NCBI RefSeq assembly: GCF_010731715.1
Contig: NZ_AP022587.1
Coordinates: forward strand, 4,836,001-4,900,000
DNA from: Mycobacterium stomatepiae
GTDB taxonomy: Bacteria; Actinomycetota; Actinomycetes; Mycobacteriales; Mycobacteriaceae
DNA length: 64,000 nucleotides
Direction of reading: 5' to 3'
Every line of letters begins with the position of its first letter. Position 1 is the first letter of the stretch. Below, piece after piece: positions 62,413-64,000 of the stretch. Under the pieces are notes generated by a model. The model worked only from the letters and a program-made list of their open reading frames with translations, searched no databases and was not told the origin of the DNA. A program made the translations under genes and the position numbers.

Positions 62413-63201
62413 CTAGCGCTGTCCGCCCGAGCGCACGCCGAGCAGCACGTCCTCCCAAGCCGGAATGACGGGCTTGCCGCGACGGCTGTGCACCGGCTGC
62501 TCCGGCGGCGGGGCGGCAGCGGCCGGCTCCACCGGCTCGGTGACGGCCACCGGCTCGGCCGCGGGCGCTTCGAACGCGACGTGAGCCACCCGGGCCAGCG
62601 GGCGCAGCGGACGCTCGAAGTCCGGGTCGATCAGCTCACTGGCCGCATCGTCGATCGCGGTGACGGTGCCACCGTGCGCGCCCGGAACAAAGCAGAAATG
62701 CGCCAGATTGTCGGAACGGCCGACCTTCCAAGCCAGCTGCACGGTCCAGCGGTTGTCCTCGTTGCGCCAGGCGTCCCAGCTGAGTCCACTGTGATCCAGG
62801 CCGCGGGTGACCATCGCGGCGCTGACGGTCTCCAGCAGGGTCATCACCGCGGGCCGATCGGCGAGCATGGGGTGTGCGGCGGTTGCCAGCTCGGCAGCGC
62901 GGAAGCGCTCCAGCAACACCGGGTGGGCGAATCGGCGGACGCGGGAGAGGTCTGAGCCCGACGCCGCTGCCACCTGCTCCACGGAGGCGCCGGCCCGGAT
63001 CTTGGCCTGAATCTCCCTGGGGCTCAGCATGTTGGTGACTTCCATGTCGAGGTGCGGCTGGTCGGGCGGCGCCACTTGCTTGCGTACCAGGTCCCGCACT
63101 CGATCGTCGACCGCCAGCTTGAATTGCTCCGCGGGGCCATCACCCTCACAGATGATGTATTTGCTGTCGGCGTCGAGCCCAACCACTTTGAGTTCCCGCA
63201 T
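62413..63201 (-). CDS. sepH: Septation protein SepH
   Basis: 262 residues from ATG 63201 with GAGGAGA upstream. DUF3071 start MRELKVVGLDADSKYIICEG, then a helix-turn-helix (SPREIQAKIRAGASVEQVAA) and RRFAHPVLLERF. SepH binds FtsZ and helps cell division in actinobacteria. The C-terminal Pro/Ala tail is variable. Matches Rv0883c. Confidence 0.88.
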   Translation of the reverse strand: MRELKVVGLDADSKYIICEGDGPAEQFKLAVDDRVRDLVRKQVAPPDQPHLDMEVTNMLSPREIQAKIRAGASVEQVAAASGSDLSRVRRFAHPVLLERFRAAELATAAHPMLADRPAVMTLLETVSAAMVTRGLDHSGLSWDAWRNEDNRWTVQLAWKVGRSDNLAHFCFVPGAHGGTVTAIDDAASELIDPDFERPLRPLARVAHVAFEAPAAEPVAVTEPVEPAAAAPPPEQPVHSRRGKPVIPAWEDVLLGVRSGGQR

Positions 63202-63334
63202 GGCTTCTCCTCGCAGGCTTTGTGCAGGTCAGCTTCAATTTCTCCGGACCCGTCACTGTGCCGCACTCTAGTCCAGCTAACGCCCACAACCTGTGCTGAC
63301 ACGCTGGGCGGTTTGCGCGTCGATGGCCGGCGGG

Positions 63335-64000
<666 letters not shown>

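Overview
The window is high-GC actinobacterial DNA from a slow-growing, non-tuberculous Mycobacterium (my inference). Markers for this are Mce-associated membrane proteins, an LpqH-type lipoprotein, many Fad genes, RpfA, SepH, and long chains of ATGA/GTGA start-stop overlaps. The right half follows, from memory, the M. tuberculosis order Rv0853c-Rv0884c: kdc, three SRPBCC genes, far, dapC, fadA, fadB, then ercc3, its helicase-domain partner, moaC2-mog-moaE2, rpfA, moaD2-moaA2, cspB, fadE10, a DUF2771/MFS pair, DUF3027, a MarR gene, an rRNA methyltransferase, sepH and serC. No tRNA, rRNA, CRISPR array, transposase or integrase was seen.

Layout. 0-3.1 kb: small exported proteins and an orphan pair of Mce-associated proteins. 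3.1-6.3 kb: a TetR gene divergent from a four-gene membrane cassette with cytochrome-oxidase subunit III/IV-like proteins but no subunit I or II. 6.3-8.5 kb: a P450 divergent from a TetR gene. 8.4-13.8 kb: an acyl-CoA and lipid-like region (enoyl-CoA hydratase, MmpS-like protein, LpqH-like lipoprotein, amidohydrolase, FadD, a frameshifted companion, Bfd-type ferredoxin). 13.7-22.8 kb: conserved core ending with the fadA-fadB beta-oxidation pair.

22.8-43.5 kb: about 20.6 kb of accessory DNA between fadB and ercc3, which are adjacent in M. tuberculosis. Its left part holds a MarR/rhodanese operon, a GMC oxidoreductase beside a hydrolase fragment, an AraC gene, a flavin monooxygenase with a divergent TetR, a sulfonate-type ABC transporter operon facing an LLM oxidoreductase, and a DUF35-thiolase pair. 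Its right part (36.2-43.4 kb) is a one-strand catabolic island: gntR, polysaccharide-deacetylase-like hydrolase, AtzG-like small subunit, amidase (frameshifted), aspartate-dehydrogenase-like protein, SDR, RraA-like protein, alpha/beta hydrolase, RidA. It is bracketed by the real ercc3 3' end on the right and a diverged 28-codon relic of an ercc3 3' end on the left, which is the most striking structure in the window.

43.5-64 kb: conserved core, including a c-di-AMP (ydaO-type) riboswitch leader on rpfA. It is interrupted by a DUF559 (AbiEi-like/endonuclease) gene that is frameshifted and flanked by two near-identical 60-bp palindromic repeats.

Three genes show single-base frameshifts (near 13037, at 41075-41080 and near 55853). 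Two others have their best ribosome-binding site in front of an ATC codon. These could be real biology or residual sequence error, and read-level checking would settle which.
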